NCBI GenBank assembly: GCA_023409975.1
Contig: JAEYQO010000108.1
Location: forward strand, 1 to 15,034
Source of the DNA: Bacteroidota bacterium
Lineage (GTDB): Bacteria; Bacteroidota; Bacteroidia; Chitinophagales; Chitinophagaceae
Direction of reading: 5' to 3'
DNA: 15,034 nt
Of the stretch, positions 14,685 to 15,034 are shown piece by piece. A program made the position numbers and the translations under genes. The notes beneath the pieces are model-generated. The model saw only the letters and a list, made by a program, of their open reading frames with translations, had not been told where the DNA came from and made no database searches. Position 1 is the first letter of the stretch. The number at the start of each line of letters is the position of its first letter.

Positions 14685-15034
14685 GAAGCAGTCGATATTT
14701 TGTAGCCTGATCGTTTCGATCTTTCTCCTAGGTTGCCATTCCGCTCAAAGTCAGATGACCAGCCGGGTAGTTGCAGACGATTTGTTCATTCCCTGGGAAA
14801 TGGTATGGGGGCCGGACGATCATATCTGGTTTACACAGAAGAACGGATATATCTGCAGGCTGGAACCAGTGAGTGGCCAGCTCGACACTATTTATCACGA
14901 AACGCAGACACTTGTACAGAACGAGGGTGGTATGATGGGTCTGGCACTTCACCCTGATTTTCCCGCCACACCCCACATTTTCGTCGCGTACAATTTCAGT
15001 CAGGGGAGCTCCAGGGTTAAGGTGGTAAGGTACA
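14683..15034 (+). CDS. Lipoprotein of the glucose/sorbosone (PQQ-dependent) dehydrogenase family, 5' part
   Basis: Only the first 117 codons are in the window; the frame stays open to the right edge. The N-terminus is a lipoprotein signal with lipobox LLGC (Cys18). The mature part begins with strands typical of the PQQ sugar dehydrogenase six-bladed propeller family: IPWEMVWGPDDHIWFTQKNG (37-56), then GGMMGLALHPDF (82-93) and HIFVAYNF (98-105). Members oxidise aldoses or sorbosone with PQQ as cofactor, but many family members have no tested substrate. The PQQ-binding and catalytic residues lie beyond the window, so activity cannot be judged. Transcription is divergent from pnuC with 73 bp between the two starts. 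Confidence 0.85.
   Translation, partial: MKQSIFCSLIVSIFLLGCHSAQSQMTSRVVADDLFIPWEMVWGPDDHIWFTQKNGYICRLEPVSGQLDTIYHETQTLVQNEGGMMGLALHPDFPATPHIFVAYNFSQGSSRVKVVRY

Overview
The window looks like part of a chromosome from an aerobic member of the Bacteroidota, plausibly Chitinophagaceae or a relative. Three things point there. An alternative complex III (ACIII) gene set is followed directly by aa3 oxidase genes. Candidate promoters match the Bacteroidota -7 box TAnnTTTG. None of the start codons has a clear Shine-Dalgarno sequence at normal spacing. The lineage is inferred from gene content and signals, not from a database search.

Layout. Bases 1-402 hold no convincing gene but are dense in repeats: an 11-bp tandem array, a 12-bp GC palindrome and a 16-bp A/C-only array. 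A small secreted beta-barrel-like protein (403-912, minus) and an atypical short-chain dehydrogenase (1039-1827, plus) are transcribed divergently. After a 277-bp gap with a candidate promoter and two inverted repeats, eight genes run in one direction with gaps of 34-89 bp: actA, actB, actC, actD, actE, actF, coxB, coxA (2105-13815). A strong intrinsic terminator (13833-13861) ends them. A PnuC-type transporter (13992-14609, minus) is convergent with this operon. It is divergent from a lipoprotein of the glucose/sorbosone dehydrogenase type that runs off the right edge (14683 onward).

How the genes work together. ActC and ActF are polytopic NrfD-like membrane subunits; ActC is the expected menaquinol oxidation site. 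Electrons pass through the iron-sulfur half of ActB to the multihaem ActA and the monohaem lipoprotein ActE. They then reach the CuA site of CoxB and the haem a / haem a3-CuB centres of CoxA, where oxygen is reduced. ActD is a small accessory membrane subunit. Adjacency of the act and cox genes fits the ACIII-aa3 supercomplex known from Flavobacterium johnsoniae. The CoxB here has no fused cytochrome c domain, so the oxidase is aa3 rather than caa3, and no subunit III gene is present.

Most of the window is a well-known system. The more unusual details are a sixth haem motif in ActA, His/Asp-rich segments in three exported or membrane proteins, three unrelated short tandem-repeat arrays, a recurring TTCCG hairpin in three operon gaps, and an SDR whose catalytic Tyr and Lys are replaced.
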